Of a stretch of 64,000 bases of DNA, positions 36,599-45,139 are shown in pieces. The translations under genes and the position numbers were made by a program. How positions within the stretch are numbered: position 1 is the stretch's first letter; each line of letters opens with the position of its first letter. The DNA lies in the NCBI GenBank assembly GCA_023391815.1, contig JAEWAF010000080.1, positions 113,736 through 177,735 of the forward strand, read 5' to 3'. Source of the stretch: Pseudomonadota bacterium (GTDB lineage Bacteria > Pseudomonadota > Gammaproteobacteria > Steroidobacterales > Steroidobacteraceae). Below the pieces are notes generated by a model. That model saw only the letters and a program-made list of their open reading frames with translations. It did not search any database and had not been told where the DNA came from.

Positions 36599-38782
36599 TT
36601 ATGCCAGCTTCACTCCGTGCGCCGAGAGCGGCAGGGCATGGACGGGTTTGCCCTCGATCTGCGCCAGCGCATTCGCCAGCGCCGGTGCGATCACCGGGGT
36701 GCCCGGCTCACCCACGCCGGTCGGCTTGTTCTTCGAGGGCACGATGTGCGTTTCGACTGCGGGCATCTCGTTGATACGCAGCACCTGATAGTCGTCGAAG
36801 TTGCCCTGCTCGACGCGACCTTCCTTGAACGTCACCGCGCCCATCAGTGCCGCTGACAATCCGTAACCGATGCCCGATTCCATCTGCATGGCGACGATGT
36901 TCGGATTCACGGCGATACCGCAATCCACCGCGCACACCACGCTGACCAGCTTCGGCCCGTTCGGGGTCTTCTTCACCTTCGCGACCTGACCGACCACGGT
37001 GTTGAAGGACTCATGCAACGCCAGGCCGTAGATCTCATCGGCCGCGCGCTGCTTCTTCCAGCCGGACTTCTCGGCGACCAGATCGAGCACGGCGAGATGA
37101 CGCGGATGTTTTTCGAGCAACGACCGGCGCAAAGCATAGGGATCCTGCTTGGTCTGGCGCGCGATGTCGTCGAGAAAACATTCGGTGGAAAACGCTGTGT
37201 GCGTCGAGCCCACCGAGCGCCACCACAACACGGGCACCTTCGGCTCTGTGGTATGCAGATCCACCAGCAGATTCGGAATGTGATACGGCAGGTTCTGCGC
37301 GCCTTCGACCGACGTGAAATCGATCTTGCTCTTGTTGTCGAAGAGCGTGCCGCGAGTGATCGACTGACCGACGATGCGATGCTGCCAGGCGATGATCTTG
37401 CCCTGTGTGTCCACGCCGGCCTTGAGCCAATGAACATACATCGGGCGGTAGTAACCCGCACGCATGTCTTCTTCGCGAGTCCACACCAGCTTCACCGGAT
37501 CCGACGTGCCCATCGCCTTGGCGATGGCCACCGTTTCGACCAGGTAGTCCCCGGCGGGATTGGCGCGACGGCCGAAGCTGCCGCCGGCGAACAGCTGATT
37601 GATCTTCACATCCTTCGGCGCGATGCCCAGCATCTTCGCGATCGCCATCTGATCGGCGGTCTGGAACTGCTCGCCGTTCCAGACTTCGCAGCTGCCCTGG
37701 CCGATCTGCACGACGCAGTTCATCGGCTCCATCGTGGCGTGCGCCAGATAGGGGAACTCGTAGGTCGCTTCGAAAGTGCGCGCTGCCGAGGCGAAAGCCT
37801 TCTCGACGTCGCCTTCCTGCTTCGCGATGTCGCCGGGCTTTTTGGTCAGCTCGCGATATTCCTTCAGCATTTCGTCCGAGCTTTGCTTGAAGGCGTTCGA
37901 CTCGTCCCACTCGATGCTCAGCGCATCGCGGCCCTTCTTCGCCGCCCAGAAATCGGTCGCGACCACGGCGACGCCGGAGCGCGCCGGCGTCTCGAACGCG
38001 ACCACCGACTTCACTCCCTTGATCTGTTTGGCTTTGCCGGCATCGAAGCTCTTCACCTTGCCGCCGAAGCGCGGCGGATGAGCGACGACGGCGGTCAACA
38101 TGCCGGGCAGCTTCAGATCCTGCGTGAAGATCGCCTTGCCGGTCGACTTCGCTTTGCTGTCGACGCGAGGCGCGCTCTTGCCGATGCGGTTGTAAGCGGA
38201 CGGATCTTTCGGCTTCACGTCGGTGGGCACGGGCAGTTTCGACGCATCGGCCACCAGCTCACCGAAGCGCGCGGACTTGCCGGACTTGTGCTGGAGCACG
38301 CCCGAACCGATCGTGATTTCGTTTGCCGGCACGTTCCAACGATTGGCGGCGGCGGTCACGAGCATGGCGCGCGCCGTCGCGCCGGCCATCTTCAACTGGT
38401 CGTATGAATTCGCGATCGCGGTGCTGCCACCGGTGCCTTGGAAGGGACCGAACGCGAGGTTGTTATAAAGCTTCGCATCGGCGGGCGCGCCTTCGACCCG
38501 GATCTGGCTCCAATCGGCGTCGAGCTCCTCGGCGACGATGGTCGCGAGCCCCGTATACGAGCCCTGCCCCATCTCGACGTGCTTCGACAACACCGTCACG
38601 GTGCTGTCCTGGTCGATACGCACGAACGCATTCGGCACGAACGTGCCGGCCTTCGACACGTTCGGTTCGCTCGCTTGCGCGCCGCCGGCAGGCAACCACA
38701 TGGCCACCGTGAGCACGGCGCCGCCCTTCAGGACGTCACGACGAGTCGCTTGAATCATTGCATCCTTTTCTGCTGCGCTCAT
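36599..38782 (-). CDS. Molybdopterin-binding subunit of a xanthine-oxidase family hydroxylase (IorB-like)
   Basis: 727 residues with a Tat signal (TRRDVLKGGAVLTVAMWLPAGG) and the IorB/aldehyde-dehydrogenase large-subunit layout: VEMGQGSYTGLATIVAEELD, GPFQGTGGSTAI, AGGSFGRRANPAGD and the C-terminal catalytic Glu in GVGEPGTPVIAPALANA. It forms a molybdenum hydroxylase with the downstream-partner 2Fe-2S subunit encoded just ahead of it. Substrate class (N-heterocycle or aldehyde) cannot be told from sequence. AGGAG precedes the ATG; the Tat signal implies that the folded complex is exported with its small subunit. Confidence 0.92.
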   Translation of the reverse strand: MSAAEKDAMIQATRRDVLKGGAVLTVAMWLPAGGAQASEPNVSKAGTFVPNAFVRIDQDSTVTVLSKHVEMGQGSYTGLATIVAEELDADWSQIRVEGAPADAKLYNNLAFGPFQGTGGSTAIANSYDQLKMAGATARAMLVTAAANRWNVPANEITIGSGVLQHKSGKSARFGELVADASKLPVPTDVKPKDPSAYNRIGKSAPRVDSKAKSTGKAIFTQDLKLPGMLTAVVAHPPRFGGKVKSFDAGKAKQIKGVKSVVAFETPARSGVAVVATDFWAAKKGRDALSIEWDESNAFKQSSDEMLKEYRELTKKPGDIAKQEGDVEKAFASAARTFEATYEFPYLAHATMEPMNCVVQIGQGSCEVWNGEQFQTADQMAIAKMLGIAPKDVKINQLFAGGSFGRRANPAGDYLVETVAIAKAMGTSDPVKLVWTREEDMRAGYYRPMYVHWLKAGVDTQGKIIAWQHRIVGQSITRGTLFDNKSKIDFTSVEGAQNLPYHIPNLLVDLHTTEPKVPVLWWRSVGSTHTAFSTECFLDDIARQTKQDPYALRRSLLEKHPRHLAVLDLVAEKSGWKKQRAADEIYGLALHESFNTVVGQVAKVKKTPNGPKLVSVVCAVDCGIAVNPNIVAMQMESGIGYGLSAALMGAVTFKEGRVEQGNFDDYQVLRINEMPAVETHIVPSKNKPTGVGEPGTPVIAPALANALAQIEGKPVHALPLSAHGVKLA

Positions 38783-38792
38783 GGAGATCTCC

Positions 38793-39254
38793 TCAAGTCG
38801 TCAACGAGCCGGCGGCACGCTTGATCGCCGCGCGAATACGCACGTAGGTGGCGCAACGACATACATTGCCCGACATCGCGGCGTCGATATCCGCGTCGGT
38901 GGGTTTGCTGTTGGTGGTGAGCAGGGCGGTCGCGCTCATGATCTGTCCCGACTGGCAGTAACCACACTGCGGGACATCCTCCGCAATCCATGCATCCTGC
39001 ACAGCCTTGCCGACCTTCGACGCGCCCACCGCTTCGATGGTCGTGATCTTGCTCGATGTCACCGCCGACACCGGCAACACACAGCTCCGCGTAGCATTCC
39101 CATCGATGTGCACGGTGCAAGCCCCGCACAGCGCCTTGCCGCAGCCGAACTTGCTACCGGTCATGTTCAAATGATCGCGCAACACCCAGAGCAACGGTGT
39201 ATCGGGCTCGGCGTCGGTCTGAACCTTCTGGCCGTTGATATCGAGCGTGATCAT
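38793..39254 (-). CDS. 2Fe-2S subunit of the molybdenum hydroxylase (IorA-like)
   Basis: 153 residues, no signal peptide. The plant-type 2Fe-2S motif CGKALCGACTVHIDG is followed by the second cluster cysteines in CGYCQSGQIM and NVCRCATYVRIRAAI. It passes electrons from the molybdenum centre of the large subunit to an acceptor. Ten bases separate the two genes, with this one transcribed first. It should be co-exported by the Tat signal on its partner. Confidence 0.94.
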   Translation of the reverse strand: MITLDINGQKVQTDAEPDTPLLWVLRDHLNMTGSKFGCGKALCGACTVHIDGNATRSCVLPVSAVTSSKITTIEAVGASKVGKAVQDAWIAEDVPQCGYCQSGQIMSATALLTTNSKPTDADIDAAMSGNVCRCATYVRIRAAIKRAAGSLTT

Positions 39255-39470
39255 GGGAACCTCGGGTTGGCTGGTGGCTATCCGTCCGTGCGCCGGATCT
39301 TACTCCGGCGCGACTGCCGGCGGGTTGCACAATCCTGCTGGATTCCGCATGGCGCGTGGGCAAAAGTCGAGATTCATCAAGACACGGTCACGCGACGCTC
39401 TGGCCGATTGCTCCACCGCGATGATGTGCGTAGGCTCGCGCTCCACGTCAGATCTTGGGGGAACAGCATC

Positions 39471-40562
39471 GTGCCAATGGATGTCCGCGCCGCCGTCGTG
39501 CACGGTCCGAATCAGCCGTTCGTCATGGAAACTCTGCAGCTGGACGGGCCGCGCGAAGGCGAAGTCCTGGTGCACATCAAGACCACCGGCTTGTGCCATT
39601 CCGATCTGCATGTGTATGAAGGCAAGCTGCCTTGGGCGTTTCCGGCGCTGCTGGGTCACGAGGCGGCCGGTGTGGTAGTGGAATGCGGCCCCGGTGTCAC
39701 CAAGTTCAAGCCCGGCGATCACGTCATTCCGTTCTTGATTCCTCACTGCGAAAAATGCGGCTACTGTCATTCCACCAAGACCAATCTGTGCGTCGAAGCG
39801 TTCGCGCGCCTGAAGCCGGGCGAGTCCCGATTTTCGTTGAACGGCAAGCCGGTGACGCAGCTGTGGGGGCTCGGCACCTTCGCGGACTATTCAGTGCTGC
39901 CGGTAAACATGCTGGCCAAGGTGCGCGATGACGCTCCGTTCGATCCCATCTGCTACATCGGCTGCGGAGCCACGACGGGCCTGGGCGCCGCGCTATTCGC
40001 GGCCAAGGTCGAGGCCGGCAGCTCGGTCGTGATCTTCGGTCTCGGTGGCATCGGCTTGAACGTCGTGCAAGGCGCTCGCCTGGCTGGCGCGAAGAAGATC
40101 ATCGGTGTCGACACCAATCCGGCGAAAGAAGCCATCGCGCGCCAGTTCGGCGCCACGGACTTCGTCAATCCCAAGGCGGTCGAGAAGCTCACCAGTCATT
40201 TGATGAAGCTGACCGCCGGCGGCGCGGACTATACGTTCGAGTGCATCGGCAATCCGCAGGTGATGCGACAAGCGTTCGAATGCACCAATCCGGCGTGGGG
40301 CACGAGCTACGTGGTCGGCGTCGCTCCGCAAGGCGCGGAGGTCACGTCATATCCTGGCCATCTGATGATGGGCCGCCACTGGACCGGCTGCTACATGGGC
40401 GGCGCGCGCGTTACGAAGCTGCCGGAGATCGTCGATTGGTACGTCGACAAGAAGATCGATCTGGATTCGCTGGTCACGCATCGACTGAAGCTGGAGCAGA
40501 TCAACGAAGGCTTCGAGCTGATGCGCAAGGGCGAGTCGATCCGCTCGGTGATCGTGCTCTAA
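39471..40562 (+). CDS. Zinc-dependent alcohol dehydrogenase (class III-like)
   Basis: About 363 residues from the GTG at 39471, which has GGGGGA at ideal spacing; ATG 39477 is two codons in. Catalytic zinc residues lie in TGLCHSDLHVYEG and GHEAAG, structural zinc in CEKCGYCHSTKTNLC, and the NAD site in GLGGIGLNVVQGA. The relatives include glutathione-dependent formaldehyde and NDMA-type dehydrogenases; the substrate is open. It is divergent from the molybdenum hydroxylase genes, which suggests, weakly, a linked oxidation pathway. Confidence 0.9.
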   Translation: MPMDVRAAVVHGPNQPFVMETLQLDGPREGEVLVHIKTTGLCHSDLHVYEGKLPWAFPALLGHEAAGVVVECGPGVTKFKPGDHVIPFLIPHCEKCGYCHSTKTNLCVEAFARLKPGESRFSLNGKPVTQLWGLGTFADYSVLPVNMLAKVRDDAPFDPICYIGCGATTGLGAALFAAKVEAGSSVVIFGLGGIGLNVVQGARLAGAKKIIGVDTNPAKEAIARQFGATDFVNPKAVEKLTSHLMKLTAGGADYTFECIGNPQVMRQAFECTNPAWGTSYVVGVAPQGAEVTSYPGHLMMGRHWTGCYMGGARVTKLPEIVDWYVDKKIDLDSLVTHRLKLEQINEGFELMRKGESIRSVIVL

Positions 40563-40566
40563 AGAT

Positions 40567-41529
40567 TCATTCCAGCCACGCGCGCGAGAAGTAGAGTTCC
40601 TCCGCGCGTGGCGAATCGTCCGTCCGAAAGATAATCATCTCCGCGACATTGCGCAGATCCAGCTCGCGCGTGTTCGGACCGGCGGCGATGTCCCGCAGTG
40701 GAATTCGAATCACCTGCCGCGTCTGCGGCGGCAGCTCGAAGCGCCGACTGAATCGATCCGTCGGCTCATTGTTATGAGCGCTGTCGTTCACTCTCAGCAC
40801 CAGCTGCAGGCTCAGCGGCGTCGGGTTGGTCAGATCCACCGCCAAGGTCGAATACGCACTCCAGTCCGGGCGCAGCTCGATGAAATCCAGTCCTGGATAC
40901 GGGCCGTCCAGCAGCGCGACGTGCATCGCGCCCTCGCCTGCTGTGCTCGCCCAAGGCGCGGGTAGCTCCGCTGGCGAGAACTCCGCCGACTGCTGAAGGA
41001 TGAAGTAGCGGTCGTATTGCTGGGTGAAGTCCGCCAGCACCGGAAAGCGCTGCTCCCGTTTCTGGTACTTGATTGCCGCACGAGTGACCGGCGCCACCGC
41101 GACCGCGAGCGCCACGATTCCGACTACCGCAGCGACCGCTCGAACGAGCCCTGCGCGCGCCGATACTCGAATTCGTGGATCGAACGCGGCGAAAATCCCA
41201 AGCAGCGCGATCGCGCCGATGAGATCGTGAACCGCGTCCTCCACACTTGCGTCGCGCCCCACTGGGATTTGCAGCAGCTCGGTCAAGACGCCGAGTACCA
41301 GCGCCGCTGCCAACGCCAGCGCGTATTGTCCCAAGAGCCCGAGCGATGCGAAGCGCGTATGACCGCGAATGACGAGCAGCGTCAGCAGCGAAACGCAGCC
41401 AAAAATCGGCGCGTGCGCCGAATTGTGTAAGGTCCTGATCCAGCGCGTGTCGCCGGGGACTGGCGCGAACACCACGGCCGCCAGCAAAATCCCGATCACC
41501 AGCAGCGCAATCCAGTGAGCGCGCTTCAC
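40567..41529 (-). CDS. VanZ-like membrane protein with C-terminal beta domain
   Basis: 320 residues, GTG start at 41529. Five or so N-terminal helices match the VanZ region (HNSAHAPIFGCVSLLTLL; GVLTELLQIPVGRDASVEDAVHDLIG). After a last helix (about 128-148), a soluble domain with ELRPDWSAYSTLAVDLTNPTPLSLQLVLRV and similar strands resembles a carbohydrate-binding sandwich. The fusion suggests an envelope or cell-wall-binding role; no enzymatic motif was seen. Confidence 0.78.
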   Translation of the reverse strand: MKRAHWIALLVIGILLAAVVFAPVPGDTRWIRTLHNSAHAPIFGCVSLLTLLVIRGHTRFASLGLLGQYALALAAALVLGVLTELLQIPVGRDASVEDAVHDLIGAIALLGIFAAFDPRIRVSARAGLVRAVAAVVGIVALAVAVAPVTRAAIKYQKREQRFPVLADFTQQYDRYFILQQSAEFSPAELPAPWASTAGEGAMHVALLDGPYPGLDFIELRPDWSAYSTLAVDLTNPTPLSLQLVLRVNDSAHNNEPTDRFSRRFELPPQTRQVIRIPLRDIAAGPNTRELDLRNVAEMIIFRTDDSPRAEELYFSRAWLE

Positions 41530-41546
41530 CGGAACGACCCGATATC

Positions 41547-42449
41547 GTGAGCAATTCCACCACTCCGCAACCCGCCCTCCCTCGTCACGCGGCCAGCGTG
41601 CTCCTGCTGCGCGAATGGCAAGGTGCGATCGAAGTTTTGTTGACGCGTCGACACGAGAACCTCGCGTTCATGGGCGGCACGTGGGTGTTCCCCGGCGGCA
41701 CGCTCTGCCCGGCCGATACATCGACCCAGTCGCTCGCATTGATACCGGAGAGCGCGCGAGCCGACTGTCATCGTCTGCGTGACCTCGAGGGGAACGCGCT
41801 GCCGACCGTTACCTGTTTGGGACTGGCCATCGCCGCCGCTCGCGAAACGTTCGAGGAATCGGGTGTGCTGCTGGCGACGACTGCGGAAGGACACCATTGT
41901 GAAAGCGAGCGACTGGCGCGACTGCATGACCGACAGCGCGCAATCGTCTCACAACCCGAGCTGTTTGCCACCTCGTTGCACGAAGAACAGCTGCGGCTCG
42001 ACGTGCGGCGCTTGATCTACTGGTCGCACTGGATCACGCCATCGCCGGTACCGAAGCGATTCGATACTCGCTTTTTTCTCGCTGCCCTGCCGCCGGCACA
42101 AACCGCCAGCGTCGATAACGTCGAAGCGACCGAGCTGCGCTGGATGACTCCGAGCGCCGTCATCGCAGCGACTCATGACGGCACGATGACACTTTCGCGG
42201 CCGACGCTTTACAACTTGATGGAACTCGACGCCAGCGTGCGACACCACGTTTCGCTGAACGCAATCCTCGCCGCCGAAACACAGCGCGACGTCGTACCGG
42301 TGTTGCCCAAGATACTCAGAGCCGAACGTATGATCGTCATGCCGTGGGATGAGGAATATCACACCTTGAGCGGCGATGGCGTGGCGCCGAACATTACGTT
42401 TCCGCAACGTTTGCGTGCGCTACCGTCGCGCACGCTCAGCGAGCGTTGA
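41547..42449 (+). CDS. Nudix hydrolase (NUDT19-like)
   Basis: 300 residues, GTG start at 41547. The Nudix box GLAIAAARETFEESGVLL fits G-x5-E-x7-RE-x2-EE-x-G with the final hydrophobic residue; the insertion before the box is typical of the NUDT7/NUDT19 branch active on CoA derivatives. VFPGGTL and LRWMTPSAVIA are other family marks. Substrate preference is not established by sequence. It starts 17 bases from the divergent VanZ gene start. Confidence 0.87.
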   Translation: MSNSTTPQPALPRHAASVLLLREWQGAIEVLLTRRHENLAFMGGTWVFPGGTLCPADTSTQSLALIPESARADCHRLRDLEGNALPTVTCLGLAIAAARETFEESGVLLATTAEGHHCESERLARLHDRQRAIVSQPELFATSLHEEQLRLDVRRLIYWSHWITPSPVPKRFDTRFFLAALPPAQTASVDNVEATELRWMTPSAVIAATHDGTMTLSRPTLYNLMELDASVRHHVSLNAILAAETQRDVVPVLPKILRAERMIVMPWDEEYHTLSGDGVAPNITFPQRLRALPSRTLSER

Positions 42450-42571
42450 CACAACAAAATATATGAATGCATGTCCCTGGAGGCGAGACTAGAGTCCTCG
42501 GGCACGGAGAGCATAAGCGCGATCGCAACGATCGGGCGCAGGTCAGGGAAGCTCACCAGGAGGTTTGCAGG

Positions 42572-43579
42572 ATGTCTCGACGGCAACGGCTCCATGTTGC
42601 GGGCGGTACGTATTACGTCGTTCAACATGGCAACACACACCATCCGATCTTTTCTCAACCCGAGGACTATGCGCTGTTCGAGCGCTTGCTGGCGACCGGA
42701 CTGCGTCGCACCAACGCGCGCGTGCACGGTTACTGCTGGACCCCGCAAGCCATTCATCTGATCCTGCAGATCGACGAAATCTCGGTGGGCCGTATCATGC
42801 AAGGCCTCACCAGTCGCTACGCGCGTAGCATGCATCGTCGCATCGGCGAATCCGGTCACTTCTTCCGGCAGCGTTACAAAGCGGTATTGATCGATCCGAA
42901 ACATTACCTGCTCAAACTGCTGCACTACCTGCATCACATTCCGGTATTGGGCGGGCTGGCGGAGCATCCCGGTGCGGCTGAGCACACCAGCCATGGCACG
43001 TATCTTCGCCAGTCCGCCACCCCTTGGCTGACGACGCGGTCGGCATTACGGCTGCTCGAACTGAAGGATGGCGGCACCGAGTACGAAGCGTTCATGGCAC
43101 GTTGCCCCGAGCCCGAAGACGTCGTGCAGTTCGAGCGTGTCGGCTCGAACGATCTGCGCGTCATCGGCAGCACCGAGTTCCTGGAGAACCTGCCTCGCAA
43201 CTCGCGCACTTATCGGAGCAAGGCGTCGCTCGATCAGATCATTCACACCGTCACCTGTCGGATGGGGGTGGAGCGAGATCTGGTGCTGTCGAACTCGCGT
43301 CAGCGCGAATTCACATTGGTCCGTGCGTTGATCGCGTGGTACGCGACCGAACGGGGTGTGGCGACGTTGAGTGAAGTCGCGCGTTGCCTGCGTCGCGACC
43401 CGTCGACGTTGTCGATGGCGATCAGCCGCTATCGCACGCGCCGGCCGGAGCTCTTCAAGATCACAGCCATGCACGACATCTCGCCGCTGGTACCCATCGG
43501 CGGCAACGTCAAAGTTCACTATTGGGATGGCGCCGCCGATGCCCGTGACGGCGACGACGAGGACCGGCAAGCAATCTGA
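42572..43579 (+). CDS. RAYT-like (Y1 transposase family) protein with DnaA-like C-terminal domain
   Basis: 335 residues, AGGAGG ahead of ATG 42572. The N-terminal half resembles REP-associated tyrosine transposases (GGTYYVVQHGNTHHPIF; SGHFFRQRYKAVLID), with Tyr119 in LHYLHHIPV. The metal-binding HUH site, usually NHxH, reads Q-A-I-H (59-62), so the first His is lost. Residues from about 232 to 305 resemble the DnaA domain IV HTH (TVTCRMGVERDLVLSNSRQ; RALIAWYATERGVATLSEVARCL). It is probably not an active nuclease as typical RAYTs are; it may be a domesticated DNA-binding protein. Confidence 0.8.
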   Translation: MSRRQRLHVAGGTYYVVQHGNTHHPIFSQPEDYALFERLLATGLRRTNARVHGYCWTPQAIHLILQIDEISVGRIMQGLTSRYARSMHRRIGESGHFFRQRYKAVLIDPKHYLLKLLHYLHHIPVLGGLAEHPGAAEHTSHGTYLRQSATPWLTTRSALRLLELKDGGTEYEAFMARCPEPEDVVQFERVGSNDLRVIGSTEFLENLPRNSRTYRSKASLDQIIHTVTCRMGVERDLVLSNSRQREFTLVRALIAWYATERGVATLSEVARCLRRDPSTLSMAISRYRTRRPELFKITAMHDISPLVPIGGNVKVHYWDGAADARDGDDEDRQAI

Positions 43580-43674
43580 GCAGGGGGCGGTGACGGAAGT
43601 GGGGCGGTGCTGAGCTCGGCAACGCCCCGGCCGGCGTCGGTCGGTTCGAACTGCGCAGGCGGGAGGAACGGCCT

Positions 43675-44598
43675 CTATCCTTGAGCTGCCGGTGTCGGCA
43701 GTTCCTCCCGCTGCGAGACTGCACCCTGCTGCGCCCGCCATAGCGCCATATAAGCGCCGTTGAGCGCACAGAGTTGTTCGTGGGTGCCGCGTTCGCGAAC
43801 CCCGCCTTCATCCAGCACGATAATCTGATCGGCGTGCGTGATCATCGACAGCCGATGCGCGATGACCAGCGTCGTGCTGTGCGCGGACACGTCGAGCAGA
43901 TTGCGCTGAATCTCGCGTTCCGTCCTGGCATCGAGCGCTGAGAGGGCCGCGTCGAAAACAAAGATCCTGGGTTTTCTCAATGCCGCGCGGGCGATCGCGA
44001 CCCGCTGACGTTCGCCACACGATAACTTCGGACCGTGCTCGCCGACCACGGTGTGATAGCCATACGGCAGCCTGGAAATGAACTCGTGCAACCTGGCGAT
44101 GCGTGCCGCTTCTTGGATTTCCAGATCGCTCGCGCCGACGCGGCCGAAGCCGATGTTGGCGGCGATGGTGTCGTTGAACAGCACGGTGTCCTGCGGTACC
44201 ACTGCAATCGCCCGCCGGAGCGCGGACGGCGACAGGTCGCAAATCGGCGTGCCATCGAGCAGTATGCGACCGGCCTCGGGCTCGTATAAGCGAAACAGCA
44301 AACGAATCAGGGATGACTTGCCCGAAGCGCTGAGTCCCACCACCGCGACGGTCTTGCCCGCCGGCACCGTGAAGCTCACGTCTTGCAGGACCGCCCGTGT
44401 TTCGCGATAGGAGAACGTGATGCCTTCGAGTATGAGCTCTCCCCGGCGCCTCGGAACCGAGGGGGCCAGCACGGTGCGGCTCGTAACAAGATCGAGCGCC
44501 ATTCGCAGTCGTCGCTTCGCAAGCCCGGCGGCCACCGGCCAGAAAAGCTGCAAAGTCTGCCGCAGGGTTTGCATCGGATGGCCTGGCTCACCGCGCAA
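43675..44598 (-). pseudogene. Degenerate Atm1-type ABC exporter, membrane domain missing
   Basis: An open frame of 307 codons encodes an N-terminal stub (about 1-40, resembling the start of Atm1/HMT-type exporters) joined directly to a nucleotide-binding domain; the five to six transmembrane helices are absent. Walker A (GLSASGKSS) is usable, but the signature reads LSCGE rather than LSGGE and the Walker B is followed by Ala217 instead of the catalytic Glu (FVFDAALSALD). Sequence is otherwise Atm1-like. It lies divergently in front of the lasso precursor and may be a relic of an exporter once attached to that locus. Confidence 0.65.
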
Positions 44599-44877
44599 CC
44601 GCTCTGGACACGATCATGGCTCCCTCCCCGGTTGAGACCATGCCATAGCTGTTCGGCCCAGCGGGCGCGCGCCGCGCAAAGCCCCGGCAATCGCCACGAT
44701 CGCGTAAGTGACAGGCTTTGTGCTTTCTACTTCATGCCTCACTCCTATGAAACGGCAGAATAGGTCCGGCCGCGTAGAAAATATTTCATGCGCCAGCCCT
44801 ATGTATATTGACGTTCGCTCCCAAACCTTGCAGCGTTAGCAACGCAGATGGACTGTTGCTTCACTGAGGGAAACACC

Positions 44878-45009
44878 ATGACGGAAGAGCAAGAAGGAAT
44901 GGAGATCGAGCTGCTCGATCTCGGCGATGCGACGATCGAAACCAGGCAATACGGCATCTACGCACAAGTGTTCGACTCCATCTTCGGGTGGGGGGAAAGA
45001 GTGGGGTGA
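44878..45009 (+). CDS. Lasso peptide precursor 1
   Basis: 43 residues, GAGGGA ahead of ATG 44878. The leader has the proteobacterial lasso signature LLDLGDATIETR, aligning residue for residue with the VLGKASAETR stretch of the astexin leader. The sequence after it is QYGIYAQVFDSIFGWGERVG. Only one Asp lies in the possible ring region, ten residues past the Thr-Arg. A fused lasso B protein and a lasso C cyclase follow. The cleavage site is uncertain: two residues later than usual gives GIYAQVFD, a standard G1-D8 ring. See findings. Confidence 0.82.
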   Translation: MTEEQEGMEIELLDLGDATIETRQYGIYAQVFDSIFGWGERVG

Positions 45010-45015
45010 TGGGGC

Positions 45016-45058
45016 GTCCTTCAAGGACACCCTGAATCATCGACCCGAACGGTCGATG
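45016..45058 (+). promoter_or_regulatory. Two hairpins between lasso A and B genes
   Basis: GTCCTT-C-AAGGAC (45016-45028) and CATCGACC-CGAAC-GGTCGATG (45038-45058) are perfect stems immediately past the precursor stop. Neither has a T-run. Stem structures here in lasso operons typically stabilise or partially terminate the precursor transcript so that it exceeds the enzyme transcripts; that role is inferred. Confidence 0.5.
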
Positions 45059-45139
45059 GGCAGGGCTTGCGCAACCCGCAGGCCCTGTTGAAAAGTCGGG
45101 CGATCGCTGGTCGGCAATCGGATCCTGGGCAGTCTGGCC

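Noticed and set aside
38781..39470. In-frame N-terminal extension of the alcohol dehydrogenase
   Set aside because: It lies antisense over the 2Fe-2S subunit gene, and alcohol dehydrogenase similarity starts at 39471-39477, just after a good ribosome site.
44740..44877. TTCAT...ATGAA inverted repeats and TATGTATAT ahead of precursor 1 as a GntR operator and promoter
   Set aside because: The arms are only 5 bp in AT-rich DNA and no -35/-10 pair of acceptable spacing was found, so the match could be chance.
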